Source of the DNA: Trichoplax adhaerens
Taxonomy: Eukaryota; Placozoa; Uniplacotomia; Trichoplacea; Trichoplacidae
NCBI RefSeq assembly: GCF_000150275.1
Contig: NW_002060945.1
Coordinates: 6,535,751-6,599,750, forward strand
Length of the DNA stretch: 64,000 nt
Direction of reading: 5' to 3'
Of the stretch, positions 38,904 to 52,200 are shown piece after piece (the first letter of the stretch is position 1; every line of letters begins with the position of its first letter). The notes under the pieces are model-generated. The model worked only from the letters and a program-made list of their open reading frames with translations. It made no database searches and was not told the DNA's origin. Made by a program: the position numbers and the translations under genes.

Positions 38904-40579
38904 TTAATCAGTAATTTCAACAATTAAAGGCGTAGCAAATTCAGAGTGGCGTATACCCATAGAAAAGCTGGGAGCTTTTTTTCTTGTAATTGTAACTTTA
39001 TCAGGGCTGTGAGCACCGGGACCCGGCATCGAGGCAGCTAATATAAAATATATGTAGTGTACTAAGCCTTAGATAGTAATAATTTCATAATTTTTAGTGT
39101 ATATGTAATTTATCAAGACGGTGTACATATCGAATATAATGAAGTTCTATTCCTTACACGAGTGATTTTGTGGACGACCTTGTATGGAATAAGAAGGAGC
39201 TTTCCTATTATTAACGTCAAGAGCGATAGGGTCGTACTTTCCTGGTCCGGGAGCTTTAGCTAAATCTTCAGAGAATCCTCCAGCCTTGCCTCGTCCTGCC
39301 ATTGAATGTGCAGCGGATGAACGTTTGCTGACGATCCTACTTCCTAACGTAGTAGGTAGAGTGTATGAATTTGGTGCTGGTATAGAATCACCTGTAATGA
39401 ATAATAGAAGATTTGGTTAATAGTGCAAAAATTATAAAGTTGTAAATCTTCTAAAAATGAATTTAAATTAGTCAATCGATCTTAATCGTTTGGATCGAGT
39501 GTACTCGTTACTATGATATAAACTACCTAATATAGTGCAGTGTAATTGATAATATGCTTTTTTTTGGTATACCGTTATAGTGCTGTGATATTGCCTATAG
39601 TAATGGTGATGTACTGTCGAACTATAGGATTTTACTGCATTGGTACTTGCTGAATTATGCGTTGTTGATGGTATTGCATTACATTGCATCATTGTTTCAT
39701 TTCTATGAATACTTAACACCTGTCATTATAGTTCTTACTTTTTCTAAATCGAGTTCTTCCAGCCATAGAATACTTTGGTGCAGTTCTTTCATTAGGGGGT
39801 TTATTTTTTTCAGGCGAATACTGACCGGGTCCAGGCACCTTTTGATTCGTGTTTAAATTGTGTCTTCCGAGCATAGAATATGCAGGGACACCGTCCTTAC
39901 CACGGCGAGTACATTTGGGGTCTATGAAATATTGTGGTCCTGGGCTAGCATCTTTTTTAAATACTATTATTGAATACCCATATTGAAACAAATGAAAGAT
40001 AATTTCTATTAGAAGGTTTCTGTCATAACCATATTTATTTAATTGAAGGAATAAAATGTGGAATGGGTTTAATGATGACGTATCCAAACATGTTATAATT
40101 TGTTTCAATTTCTATTGGATCTATAACAATCCATTCCGCAATTGAATGGTAATGTGTATACTTACAATCAATTCCTGATCGTGTTCCAAATGAATAAGCA
40201 GGACTTAAACGTTTAGTCAAGTCATGACTTTGAAAACCCATAGCCGATGGTAACCTATATTTAGCGGGTCCAGGTCCTATTACACAAGATTTCAATCGAT
40301 TAAGATACATTTCATTATTACTAAACTAGCTTGAATCAAGTGAAATGAAAACAGAAACTCTAGCTTTATCATCAATAAAGAGTTATTGCAAGATAAAAAT
40401 GATTAAGATGTATCCACGATGAAAAGTTATCCTTGTAAAATGAGAATTGTAGTAGAATTGGATTGGGAACTTTTTGTCACGTCTATGATAGGATAAAAGC
40501 CTAGTGATGAAAGATTGATTTTGATTTTACCTCGATCCCTTGCAGCAATAACGTGTGTTCGCTGTTCTGTAGTAGCCAT
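38904..40579 (-). CDS. ODF3: Outer dense fibre protein 3 / CIMAP1-like, SHIPPO repeats
   Basis: This axonemal, microtubule-associated protein of cilia and sperm flagella has five exons: 40579-40531, 40276-40166, 39951-39739, 39391-39158 and 39037-38904. They join in frame to 741 nt, 246 aa, close to the roughly 254 aa of human ODF3. PG-rich SHIPPO repeats occur throughout: GPGPAKYRLP, ASPGPQYFIDP, VPGPGQYSPE, KAPGPGKYDP and MPGPGAHSPDK. Each is followed by a P-x-Y-S-M/F-x-x-R element such as PAYSMLGRH, PKYSMAGRT and PSYSIQGRP. The C-terminus HSEFATPLIVEITD matches the conserved ODF3 end. The start is ATG 40579 (MATTEQRTHVIAARDRG), the only initiator in the first exon. The gene is convergent with ATR. 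It looks complete. Confidence 0.93.
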
Positions 40580-40980
40580 GTTGGTATAATAAGAGTTTTT
40601 CTTGATTGAATTGGATAGGAAAATTATTGAAGTTGATGATTGAGCGTTGAAGAAATTTTAGAGTTGCTTCTACCAACGATCGCTTGTAAAGTACCCGTTC
40701 TCTTAATAAGACGCCAATGACTGACAAACAGGTAAAGTCTAGATTTCACAGTGGGAGTAGATATCACTAGCGATTAATATTGCAGTAGTTCCTTTATATC
40801 GACTGTTGTAAAACATGTAGGCTAAGTCCAATAGAGATTGGCCCTGTTGTATATTAGTAATTCATCAACAAAAAAGCTAGCGACGGTATGTATTTCAACG
40901 GCATGTTTCCATAGTGATGTAAACAACTTCTCTTTGTTTCATAGTGTTAAGGGAAGAAACGTTGCAGAGCTTTTCTACCA

Positions 40981-41620
40981 TGGTACTGTACTGTACACTG
41001 TACAGTGTACAGTGTACAGTACAGTACAGTACAGTATTGTAAAGTATTACGTACAGTACTGTACAGTACGGTACGGTAGGGTAGCAATCGCATGTACTGT
41101 ACTGTACTGTACAAAAACAGTACCGTCCTTGGTACTGTCATAAACTACAGTACACACTATACAGGAACACCTAAAAAAGCGATCATTCATCAGACAGACG
41201 GACTTTTCTTATCCGATGAGACCGTCAATATCGAAAAATGCCTACTTAGCATGGATCTGTACAGTGTACAGTGTACACTGTACAGTACACAGTACGTTCG
41301 TACTGTGCTGGACTGTACAGATTTTGATGAATTAACCGTTTCAGTGCTCATGTCGCATACTGTACTGTATAATATACTGTACGTACAGTATGAATGTTCA
41401 GAATCTTACAGTACAGTACTGTATGCTGAAACGTCTCAAATCGTTTGAGACGTACAGACGTACAGACGCACAGTTCGGTGTCGTAGCATCTAAATGTACT
41501 GTACTGTACTGTACAGTACTGTACAGTACAGTACTGTATACTGGACTATAGTGAATCACTACTAGTGATGACGATGATGTGTACAGTATACTGTACAGTA
41601 TGTATGCAACAGCAATGATA
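40981..41620. repeat. Dense TACTGTAC/GTAC palindromic simple-repeat island
   Basis: Words TACTGTAC, TGTACAGT, CAGTAC and GTACAGTG recur in runs, for example around 40983-41060, 41250-41300 and 41490-41540, separated by non-repeat DNA. The unit is self-complementary (GTAC, TGTACA), so either strand can fold into long hairpins. The same words recur at 42126-42400, near 45760, at 47000-47100 and sparsely at 19-21 kb. They are rare in the gene bodies I annotated. Confidence 0.8.
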
Positions 41621-42125
41621 ATGATAATGACATTACCGTACTCTACTTTAGTGAATACTGTATGGCTGAACCTGCCGACACTGCTGGTCTATCAATTTTT
41701 GAAGCGGTAAAGACGAGTACAATTTAATATACGACAGCTCAAATACAGCTTCATCAAGTATTTATCGAGTTAGGGACTTCCAAGAGGAGAACTTCTCCAT
41801 TTTCCTTTACAACTTTTCCTCTTAGAAGTCCCCGATCGACTATGCGCATGCCTGCAGCCGATGTAACTTTGTATCAATGACTGAAGCTGCGACAGAAACG
41901 TACAGTATGAGAAATTTTCTGTACTATTGTCGATGGGTTGGATACTACTGTATTTCTTACAGAAATTGAAAGTTCTATTACAACTGTTCAATCAAAACTA
42001 TGGACAATACAGTGCAGTATATACAGCAGAAGATGGCATATACAGCATAAAGATATCTACGGTGGCCCAAAAGGGGCAACGTAATGCTTGGTAAAAATTG
42101 TATTTCTATTGGGGAGGACTTAATT

Positions 42126-42400
42126 CATGGTACGGCATACTGTACATACTGTACTGTACAGTGTACAGTACAGTGTACAGCAGTCCGTACTGTACAGTGT
42201 ACAGTGCTTCATTGACCTTCCAAACAAGTGTCTAGTGTCATGTCTAGGTATTCATTCTTCTAGTGGTCCAAGCCCCCGGCTACCGAAAGAAAGAAAGAAA
42301 GACTGAACAGCAAAGTACTGTACTGTACACAGTACTGTATGGTCACATGGGCAATGAAGTGCTTGAAGTACTGTACTGTACTGTACGTATTTCAGAATTT
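42126..42400. repeat. Second GTAC-type repeat island
   Basis: Runs such as CTGTACTGTACAGTGTACAG at 42142-42200 and TGTACTGTACTGTACGT near 42368-42390 repeat the motif of the larger island about 600 bp upstream. A short AAAG run lies near 42286-42302. Confidence 0.7.
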
Positions 42401-43647
42401 CCGATTGGAACTGCTGTTCAACAAGATCGAGTGGTCGAAAAATTGCTAACGGGAAAGCAACTTCAATTCTCGGTACCTTTATTGCTAAATTGCGCTATCA
42501 TAGACAACGCACAACATGTTAGCATTGTCACGAAACTACCAACGGATCTTGATCGTAAGTATCTGCTAGAATTTTGCATATCATCGTAATCCAAAACCAA
42601 ACGGAATATATAGTAATATGCCAATAAAGCATGAATTTGCATGAATTGCCATTGCCATCGTTGATTCAGCATGATATCTTTACGTACCGGTGCATTGGAT
42701 GCATTGCTCAATCGGTGGTGAAATCGCTAACAGCGATACCATTGAATTTTCTTTGAAATAATACCAACCATGTATTGGTAGAAACTTTCGTAAAAGAGTG
42801 TTTACGATTCGAACAGGTAGTAGTAAGCTGTTGCGATGCACACTGTTGGACTTTACGCATCAATTCATAACTTTCGAAATGAGGGGCATACTGCTACTCC
42901 ACAACTATTCTTATCATTCAGAATAGTGCTCGTACTATATTTGTAAACTAGATTAATATACAGTTATGAATTGGTAGATAGTTAATATGCTCTGATGAAT
43001 TCAGAATTATTATGGTAACGCTGAAATAAATCTAGAACATAGTAGATTGCATCATCATCGCTGTAATAAAAATTGCAATTTACATATCTTATCAACTTCG
43101 CTAATAGATTGCATCATATTTTAGAAACCGATAAACTTTGTCATTTCACTATTTTCAATATTACAATTAAAAACTGGTACTATTACATACAGTATTATTA
43201 TGGTGATCTATTTTCTATTTCTTGAGACAAATTATACGTTCTCTTCTAATGCCCTCTGTACTGTACCATACATAAAGGATAACAAGTCTTTTGAATGAAA
43301 GATAAAAGATTTGTATAAACTCGATGAGGTCCAAATTATTGAAGGACAGCAGTGATGTTTCTTTTATAAATTTATTGTACGTATTATGATATGGATAGTT
43401 TGATCTAGTGTAGCTTCAATTTTGAAATATCAAGCCACTTAATAGAATTTGGTTCTACATTAGTGATATAAATTCGAGCTAGTAAGCTAACGGCCTCAAC
43501 GTAAATTAAATCCATTATTGCTATCGCGTATTAGAGATCGACTCGATTTATAGAACTGTTAACTATTACGTACATTATTGTCTGTAGTATATATAACATA
43601 GCATCTTTTCGTTAACTTTGATCTGCATTCTTTTGCATCCCTTACAG

Positions 43648-46361
43648 CAGCAGATAAAAAACCGCCAGAATATTAGAACGATCACTGGCTACCCGTCGAC
43701 CTATCCTGTCGATGGAAGAAGGAAATTACTACCTAAAAATACAGTATGATATTTTAATAATCTTTATCATACATTTGGCAGCTTAACGTAATTGACATCT
43801 GATGACTCTTTCTTACGTCTACACTTTGATTAATGAATGTAGGATAAGTCATTTCTATAACAGAAGTTTTCAACTGGTTTGCTTTCTGTTGTACAGGTCA
43901 TCAAATTTGTTCCGCAGCAAGAGGCTTGGATTATAGAACGATTTGGAAAATATAACAGGACATTAGAACCTGTAAGACTTTAGCAAAATAATTAGCGGTG
44001 CTAACATTAATGGAAAAGATTTAATTCTGCTTATCTATAGAATAGATAATCGATCAGATAACATAACAAAATGCCAAAGTATAAAACTGGGCCATATTTG
44101 ATCTTGCCTTTATATAGGGTTTAGCGATTTTGCTACCAGTAGTAGATCAAATTAAATATGTTCAGAGTTTAAAGGAAATTGCTATTGAAATTCCATCACA
44201 ATCCGCTATTACTTTGGGTAAAATTTGTCAAAATACTAAAACTAATTTATGTTACTATATTTCGTAGCAGTAGTATTAAATTGCGTGATAAGTGTAGGCC
44301 CTTATGTGCACGTCTAAGAATTCATAGTTATATTGTATGCCTTCAGACAATGTTACGATCAATTTGGATGGTGTTTTATACCTGAGAGTCGAAGATCCAT
44401 ATTTGGTTAGCTATCATGATTGATTTATCGCAGATGTTATTAGGCTCAACGAAGTGGTATCTCTATACAGCACTTGTGTATTTCTTATTTTCCTGGATCT
44501 TTTGTATTGTGGTAGGCATCCTATGGCGTAGAAGATCCTGTTTACGCTGTTACACAATTAGCTCAAACAACCATGAGATCAGAGCTAGGTATTTCTTGAT
44601 TTTCTTTTACCAAAACCACGATTTTATAATCACAGAAGGAAGGTAATATCATAAAGTTTTATTGAGCACTTTGATTTTTACTTAGGTAAAATTTCTTTAG
44701 ACGTGGTATTTCAAGAACGTACATCCTTAAATATCAGTATTGTAGGTAAGGAATATATTAATTGCTCGTGTTCATTGGCACTGCAGGTAATAGTTGATTG
44801 TAGAGCTTATGAAATCTCTATATGATTAAATAATTTTTAGAGGCAATCAATTCGGCATCTGCAGTATGGGGAATTAAATGTTTGCGCTACGAGATTCGTA
44901 AGTAGCTCATAAGCAATCGATGTTTTATTAGCTTTGAACTTTATTACTATGATGGACTTGTTATGTAATGGTAAATCTGCTATGATTGCTTCAAATAGTA
45001 TATCATAAAATTGTTTGTATTTTACTCCTTGCTTGTGATCATAGGTGATATACAACTGCCGTCGCGAGTTAAAGAAGCAATGCAAATGCAGGTGAGAGGA
45101 ATGCAAGATTCCTAGTGGCTAGAGCTCGTAGTAATCTCGACTTTTATCGTCAATAATTTTAGGTTGAAGCTGAACGAAAGAAAAGAGCACAAGTTTTAGA
45201 GTCGGAAGGTAATATCGAAGTTTCAAATTCCATATAGATTTGTTACAATAAGTTAGTTTGTCTTCAGACTGATGTATAAAAAATATTCCATTTAATATAA
45301 AGGTGTTAGAGAAGCAGCTATCAATGTAGCTGAAGGAGAAAGGCAAAGTAAGATTCTTGCTTCTGAGGCACTGAAAATGGAACAAATTAATTTAGCTACT
45401 GGTATGTATTAGAAAGTAAAGGAATGACAGCATTAACAATATTGCATTTGTCGGGTAATTGATATTACAAGGTATATTTCAATCATTATTTAAATAGGTG
45501 AAGCCGAAGCAATTTGGGCTAAAGCACAAGCCAGAGCAAAGGCTTTACAAATTCTATCACGTCAGCTGGTTCAGCAGGTACGTATATTACCAATGAATCG
45601 ATACGATTACAGCAACAGCGGAACGCGACTAAACTGATTTTAAATCTACTATAGAATGGTGAAAAAGCGGCTTCACTTAATATCGCGGAACAGGTAAAGG
45701 GAATGATAACGAAATAGTTCAAGATATATTACTATACTGTGAATATATTATGAGCTACAGTACTGTACTGTCACGGCACTGCTTAATAAGTCAATTCAGA
45801 TTTCACTATTTTTGCATATTTTAGTATATTGCTGCCTTCAGTAAATTGGCGAAAGCTAGTAATACGGTTATTTTACCCGCTAATACTGGTGATGCGGCTT
45901 CAATGGTTGCTCAGGTTAGATTATGCTACTTGTGTTACTGTGTTACCAATACATGAAATAGTATGAACATATCGTGTACATATGTTATTCTATTACAGGC
46001 AATGGCGGTATACGTAAACGCCTCCAAAAATACATCTAATCTTTCAAATATATCGGATGAAGAATTAGGTGAAGATGCTTCTGACGTAAGCAATTCTTCA
46101 GCTCAATCTTCCTTTCCACTTACATCATTAACAGAAGCAGATGGCACCCACAAAAGTAAGTCGAGTATCATAAAACTATTTTATGTGTGTAATAAATTGT
46201 ATCTGATTGCTTGGTTAAGATGGATTCTGACATGTATTGCTACGTCAGGTCGTGGCGATGATGAAAGCGCCCGTATTGACCATTATACCGCTGCTGGCTC
46301 CCCTACAAAAGACTGGGCAAAGGACCACCTAAGTGATAAGGATTTCGAGAAAATTTTGTAA
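43648..46361 (+). CDS. STOML2: Stomatin-like protein 2, mitochondrial (first exon not found)
   Basis: This SPFH/prohibitin-family scaffold of the mitochondrial inner membrane binds prohibitins and cardiolipin and supports respiratory-chain organisation. Fifteen exons join in frame (1191 nt): 43648-43743, 43897-43971, 44118-44217, 44347-44405, 44516-44588, 44686-44745, 44841-44897, 45045-45091, 45163-45208, 45303-45401, 45498-45577, 45655-45693, 45825-45914, 45999-46155 and 46249-46361. Family landmarks in order are FVPQQEAWIIERFGKYNR, YVQSLKEIAIEIPSQSAITL, DGVLYLRVEDPY, VTQLAQTTMRSELGK, the coiled-coil stretch VEAERKKRAQVLESEG, AEQYIAAFSKLAKASNT and MVAQAMAVY. The first exon found is basic (NRQNIRTITGYPS, DGRRKLLPKNT), as expected near a mitochondrial presequence. 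The initiating ATG exon upstream was not resolved. The acidic C-terminal tail after 46020 is longer than usual and Ser/Asn-rich. Confidence 0.93.
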
Positions 46362-46375
46362 CCTAGACTGCATCG

Positions 46376-46381
46376 AATAAA
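46376..46381 (+). other. Candidate poly(A) signal of STOML2
   Basis: AATAAA begins 15 nt after the stop codon, which would give an extremely short 3' UTR. Another ATAAA-type word follows near 46630, so the real site may be further on. Confidence 0.35.
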
Positions 46382-47092
46382 TCTGATTGGATAATGTTGT
46401 GTTTTTTGAACGGACGGTTGATACTATTAATGCGTCTTAACTCTGACGAGACAATAAGCTGAAAGCCATGGTATAACAAATCTTATACGTTAATAGGCCG
46501 TGGCTTTAGACACTTTTTTGCTGGCGTAATACCCATCGTTGTAAAATTTTTGCTGTAAAGTGTCTTGTAAAATATCCCGCTGATGTAGGTATCCAAGTAT
46601 GAGATTCCGTAGTTACAATGATGAATTCTATGAATAAATTACTCGCTGAAGCTTTACAGTACATTGCTGCATCATTACATCATGCTGTATTTTGCATTAC
46701 CGTAGTTTATGGTGAACATCTTGGATTATCAATAATGCACATTTTTGAATATTCATATTGTAAATGGTAACTGAATTTTTGGTTCAGCACGATGGTGTCT
46801 TGGTCAGTTTTGTGAACTTTACTGGTGCAATGGATAAAGAAATTTGAATAAATTGCATTATTGGTGTTCTTAATATTATTATTATTATACTTGATGATTA
46901 ATAAAACGTAGTATAAACTACAATTCAGTCGCTGTAAATTAAATGCAAGACTATTGAGCAGGTTGCTGTAGCTCACGTCGTAGTAAAGTCTTGATAGTAC
47001 GTCTGAGCATGTACTGTACGGCAACAATCGCACTATTCGTTGCACTACTGTACTGTATAGTGTACAGTCTACTGTAGTACTGTTACTACTGT

Positions 47093-47230
47093 ACAGTGTG
47101 TAGAAATTCTTTCCAGATGAATCAGCGTACATTTTTATGCCATAGTTCGTAAAAAAATCCGTAAAACTTTCCACAGTTTTGACTTTTTTATTCCACTTTT
47201 CAAAATCTGGACAGAATTTCTACACACTGT
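47093..47230. repeat. Inverted repeat, 25-bp arms, 88-nt spacer
   Basis: The left arm at 47093-47117 and the right arm at 47206-47230 are reverse complements at 24 of 25 positions (core GTGTGTAGAAATTCT). GTAC-type repeats adjoin the left arm. The structure resembles the ends of a small non-autonomous element or a processed hairpin. I did not detect target-site duplications. Confidence 0.65.
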
Positions 47231-47296
47231 ATTATGAAGACCTTGTATTGTAATTCTCCAGTTGAATGCGTCACATGATTTAACTGAACTCCAGGA

Positions 47297-47449
47297 CTGT
47301 ACTGCACCAGGTTGAATGAGGTGATGATGGAAAGAAATTTTGAAGGGCGGACGACACTTTACAGTATATTGCACGGTCGTTTACAGTATAATGTACTGTA
47401 CTGGACCAGGTGAATGAGTGATGATCGAAAGAAATTTTGAAGGGCGGAC
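47297..47449. repeat. Direct repeat of about 55 bp, two copies
   Basis: Copies at about 47297-47352 and 47395-47449 share TACTG, CACCAGG/GACCAGG, GAATGAG, TGATGAT and the invariant GAAAGAAATTTTGAAGGGC block. They differ by a few substitutions and one-base indels. The intervening 40 bp contains ACAGTATA twice. Confidence 0.7.
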
Positions 47450-49256
47450 AGTACTGATTCTAGTTACTACGGGTACGGACGGCATACAGTAGCATACAGT
47501 CAATACGAATATAACCAGTATGATCAGTTGATCTCATGCAACTGACTATAACTAAGTATGACTACTCTGAATACTGTGTAGCCCTGTGAAGTTTTGTACT
47601 CCCATCAGTCCCATGTCTGCGATTTTTTCGTTGGAAGTCTTGAAGACAGTGAGTACAAAACTTAGCTGGTCTATTCTACTCGTATACTGAATAGGATACA
47701 TGAGTACAACAACATCTTTCTGAGCAGTCTACCAATGATGATGTTAACGTCCATTACAGACCCAGAAACTCGAATAAAGTTCATCACGAGTCATTTGTGT
47801 CTCAGACTGTGAACAATATTATTGTTTGATGCCGCAGTTTCCGACTATTGTCACTGCCCACCGAGATCAATGTAAGAAAGGCGTTTTTGGGGGATATTAA
47901 CTCGATGTATCTACTTTTCGTTTATACCAGTACAATACATGGTATAGCATGTACACTATACACTAATAAGGGTCTCGAATGTCAACTATTTCATTGGCTA
48001 AACCGCATATAGGAACTTGTACACTGTAATTAATGAATTAATTCTATGATATACTGTAGTCGTGATATACCGCATACTAATGAACTTCCGTCATTCCTGT
48101 ACTATACTGGAATGATGCATTACTTTCGAAGCCACAAGTTGCCTGACCTGAATACGATACACTGTACGCAGTGTTAGTTTACCATATAAGGGCAAAAAAG
48201 AAGCAAGGGTGCGTCAACTTGATGTCGATTGAGTGAAGCTGAGTGAAAGGAGGAAGTCGTGTTGTATGTAGACAGTTCGTGAAAGACAATTTTCGTCTCA
48301 GCAAAGAAAATTTCTCTTCCATTTTTCCTTCAATGAACTTGGTCTTGAAACGTCAATAAGGTAATTTACATGCCGTAATCCAGGGGTAAATAATGGAAAC
48401 AACTAGAAGTAATCCTTTCGGCTGCTATGCCAAGTAGAAGCCAGCATTCGACGGTGATCCATTTCATGGTAGAAGGATAGTTCGAGGAATTCTTTTCTTT
48501 ATGGCTCTCGTGGCTGAATATCAGTTAATGAATGACAAAATGGATACAACTATTGTGCTTTAGCTTACCGTCATTTTAACACAGCTTTAACAGTCCAAGC
48601 CACTATGGGCGTACTTTCGTAATGTTGGATCATAAAATAAACATCAGTGCATGATGTTCACAAGCTTCTTACCAGTTTGAACTAGGCAAATTTCTACTTG
48701 GAGTGATGCATTCCCTGATAGAGGAATACCACTTTTCACTTACTTTTTTATATCTTGACAGTTCAACTATTCATGAAACGGTCGATAGTTTAGTACACGG
48801 ACTAGAATAGGGTAGATAAAAATCTGCCATTTCTCGTTAGTGTTATGGGTTAGAAGAAGGGTGAAAGACCTACCTAGTAGGACGACTTGACTTGTTTATT
48901 TCAATAGTCTACTATCAAACATGTAAAAATTAGCATAAGTAACAAATAGAAAATGAATTGACGTTTCACTGGATGCATCTTGGATAATATATAGAGAGAA
49001 TGCCTGCGAGGGCTTGCTTTGACGTGTATCATTTCATGATCATTGTTTCCCTTTCGGTAAGATTGGACTAATTGACAGGTTGCCGTCGAGTTGTTGAATG
49101 ATATTGGTGATTCACGATTTGATTTGTATATGCATCGTTAGAAACACGATAAGCTAGGAAGAAGTGTCAATGGAAATGTCTTCAGTTGAAAATATTCAAT
49201 CTGAACGTTCTTTCTTTTTAATAGGAGATAAGAGATTCTCGTAGCCTATATTTTCA

Positions 49257-52200
49257 ATGACTGGTCAAGAGAACCCCAGCGAAACCTGGGATGAAGTCAG
49301 AGAACAATTGAAAAAGAAGATTCTTTTTCCAGGTATTGTAATTTGTATCTGAGGCATTGGAGAGATGGCAATTTTTAATCAATATTTCAAAGTCGAATGA
49401 ACAATAAATATCTGCTAGTTCATGGATTACTTTCATGCTTCATACGTTGCAGTTTTACCTTCAACAAATATACTCGTACTCTGTTCCCTACTCTATGGGG
49501 AAATCACGAATACGAGTATATTCAGTTAGACTGTTTTTTAAAATACTGTATGATTTATAAAAGATTGGAAAGAAATCTGACACCATGTCAAGATCATAGT
49601 CTCATTTCGACTAGTGTAAAAGATTGTTTTTCCAGAGGCAGTAGTGTTGTACAGTTAGGGTCCGCCTTGAAATTATGTTATAATAATAGATTGCATTATA
49701 GGATATGCAAAGTAGCTAATGCATAGAGAATTACATGTAATATAAACTAATCGATATCATCCAAAAATCTAGGTGAAGAAATACAATATACTCCTGATCA
49801 TACTTTTTACAAGAACGTTCATTACATGCTATGTCATCGACAATCGGTATCGAAAGAGTCCAAAGTCAGAGTTTGTTTAACCAATTTTCGACTAATTATA
49901 ATTGAAGGAAGTCTCGAAGATAAGGTTTCATGCTTTCCTACCAACCTTTTATTCGTATACTGTTGGAAATTTTATTACAATACCTTATATGATCTTTACC
50001 AGCATAGTATAATCAAATTAAATAATAGCTTATGACATGCTTACGATTCATAAAACTACCATTCAGGTTCTAATTCTATTTTCTTGCTTTCAACAGATAC
50101 GGACTGCTTCTGGGGTGAGAAATGTTAACGATGGAGTATACTTTTTCGATGATATTGTTCTTAAAAATATAGAGAAAATAAAGTATACCTGTAAGTGCTG
50201 CGTATCAACCCCTGTTTACTGATATTATCTTTGATGAAGTTGTTACTTTTTACATTTTAAAAGCCACTCTTAGCCGAGTTGTAATGATAAGATTTGGTAG
50301 CTATTTATTATCTCGACATGTACACGATATTCTCGTAATTTTATTCTTATTATATAGTGGATAAACGTTGTCAAGAAAGGCATACAGTCACCAATAATGC
50401 ACTGCCAACTTCAGGAGGCATTACTAGTTTACAAGTCTATTGTAGGGTAGGAGACTTTGTATAGCGTGCGTGTTACTTTGTAGTCATAGCCATACCCCAC
50501 TGAAGTTGGAAAACATTCTGCTGTGTCTTAGCTTGATAACATATTTTCCAATAGAACTTTACCCTACTAGATATCCGTGCTAGAAGAAATGATCAGACAT
50601 TGGGTGATGTAAGTTATTAATGGGATGCATTGCTCAGTAAGTTGAACTCTAATTATCGCACCTAATGCAATATTCCCTATTATATTTGGATCAATTTAGA
50701 AATCGCTCGTATCACGATTGAAATCGTTTCGATTATTACCGAGAAGGTCACAAGTAAGTGTGACGTTGAGCCACTTTACTTACTATGATGTTAGTATTAG
50801 TACTCTGAAACATTACAGTGCGTACAACGTGCGGTACAAGTATCAAATTCGAAATTATCTCCAACCGTGTCAAGGCTATATCTGAGAAATTTTTGTTTGT
50901 TTATATTGCAATTCTGAGTTATTTGAATCAACGATGATATATACTGTACAACTTGCAACATCTAATATTAGGGCTTACATGCAACTTTTAGGAAATGTCG
51001 AAATTTTAAACATCGTTTATTTCATTATTATAGGCTAACTCTGTTTCATATGAAGAGTTAAAGAAGGTAAGTGTAAAATGCTTTGATTTAAATTACGTAT
51101 TAGATGTCGGCAATTAACAGTAGAAATTGCGTGTTTACTCTAGATGTTACGTTATTTGATTGGTTGCAAACATACCGAATTTTACACAAAATATGCTAAC
51201 AGTATGGAAGGTAATTGGACTACTATTTAAAAATAGAATACTCATAACTGCAAAAATTAATAATATGTCGATCCTTAATAATGGTATAAAACCTATCCAG
51301 GTTTAGCAAAGACTGGTGGTGTACCATCTTACCGTAAAATAAGTGACTATGAGAGTGTAAGTTGAGCTATGTATCGTGTTGATTAGTAATGATGTCTGAT
51401 AGTATGAAATGGATACTATTAAACTATAGGAACTTGACCATTTGAAGACACCAAAAATATGGTGCATTAACGAAGATGCCAATAGGGGATTTAAATATCA
51501 AAGGTCATTCTCTCTTTAGTATATTTTCATTGATAATTATTTCATAAATTCAATTGGGATATAAATATCGGAATCAATATACTAATTATCAAAAATGGTG
51601 TATTTGAATAATTGTAATTACAGTCTACCTGAAATACTGCTTTGTCCAAATGATGCTGTATCCAAGAAGTTAGATCTAAACATGCTTCTGGCAGCCTACA
51701 GGGAAAAGCGTTATCCCGTGAGTATAACGTCTCTAGTCGATATCTTGTTACGATTTTGATGTACTAAATAACTAATTAAATGTTTGTTAATTTAATATAG
51801 GTACCTTGCTGGTATTACCAAACTAATGATGTTTATTTATTAAGATCGGCATCCGAGGATCATGGCCTTAGAGAGAATTGTAACGAAATGGAAGGAAGGT
51901 TTGTAGGATACCAGTTTAAATAATTTCTACAAGCTCTTTATATTGTATCCATGCACACTAAATAGAACTACTATAATATGCATTTACATTTAGAATATTT
52001 GGAATTATAAAAGACCCAAATAAGCAAAAACCATTCAAAACTATAGAATTAGCCAATCGATTCCCTAATTATTTAGCAACTGTATGGCAACGGATATACA
52101 CAGACAATGGAATTGTACGTGTTGGCAACGTAATTCAACCCAAAGAACTTTCGTCTGGCTATAACAATTTAAAATATCACTGCTTGAAAGGTATTTGATA

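Larger units (their letters stand above)
40580..43647. other. Intergenic region between ODF3 and STOML2
   Basis: Upstream flanks of ODF3 (minus) and STOML2 (plus) meet here, so it should contain both promoters. The dominant content is GTAC-rich repeats at 40981-41620 and 42126-42400. Open frames inside it are made of the repeat itself (runs of TVLYST and YCTV) and are not believable proteins. The first exon of STOML2 must lie somewhere in this region but I could not place it. Confidence 0.55.
46382..49256. other. Intergenic region between STOML2 and the myotubularin gene
   Basis: I found no gene. The region contains GTAC-type words (47000-47100), a long inverted repeat (47093-47230) and a 55-bp direct duplication (47297-47449). 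Frames longer than 100 codons here (for example minus strand 47174-46707) have repeat-derived or featureless sequence. Confidence 0.5.

Noticed and set aside
41092-41448. Long plus-strand frame in the GTAC repeat island.
   Set aside because: The peptide is generated by the simple repeat; there is no splice context or family resemblance.
42671-42721. MISLRTGALDALLNRW as a possible STOML2 mitochondrial presequence exon.
   Set aside because: Available donors leave phase 2 while the 43648 exon needs phase 0, and the distance is large.
46707-47174. 155-codon minus-strand frame.
   Set aside because: It contains translated GTAC-type repeats and one arm of the inverted repeat; no recognisable domain.
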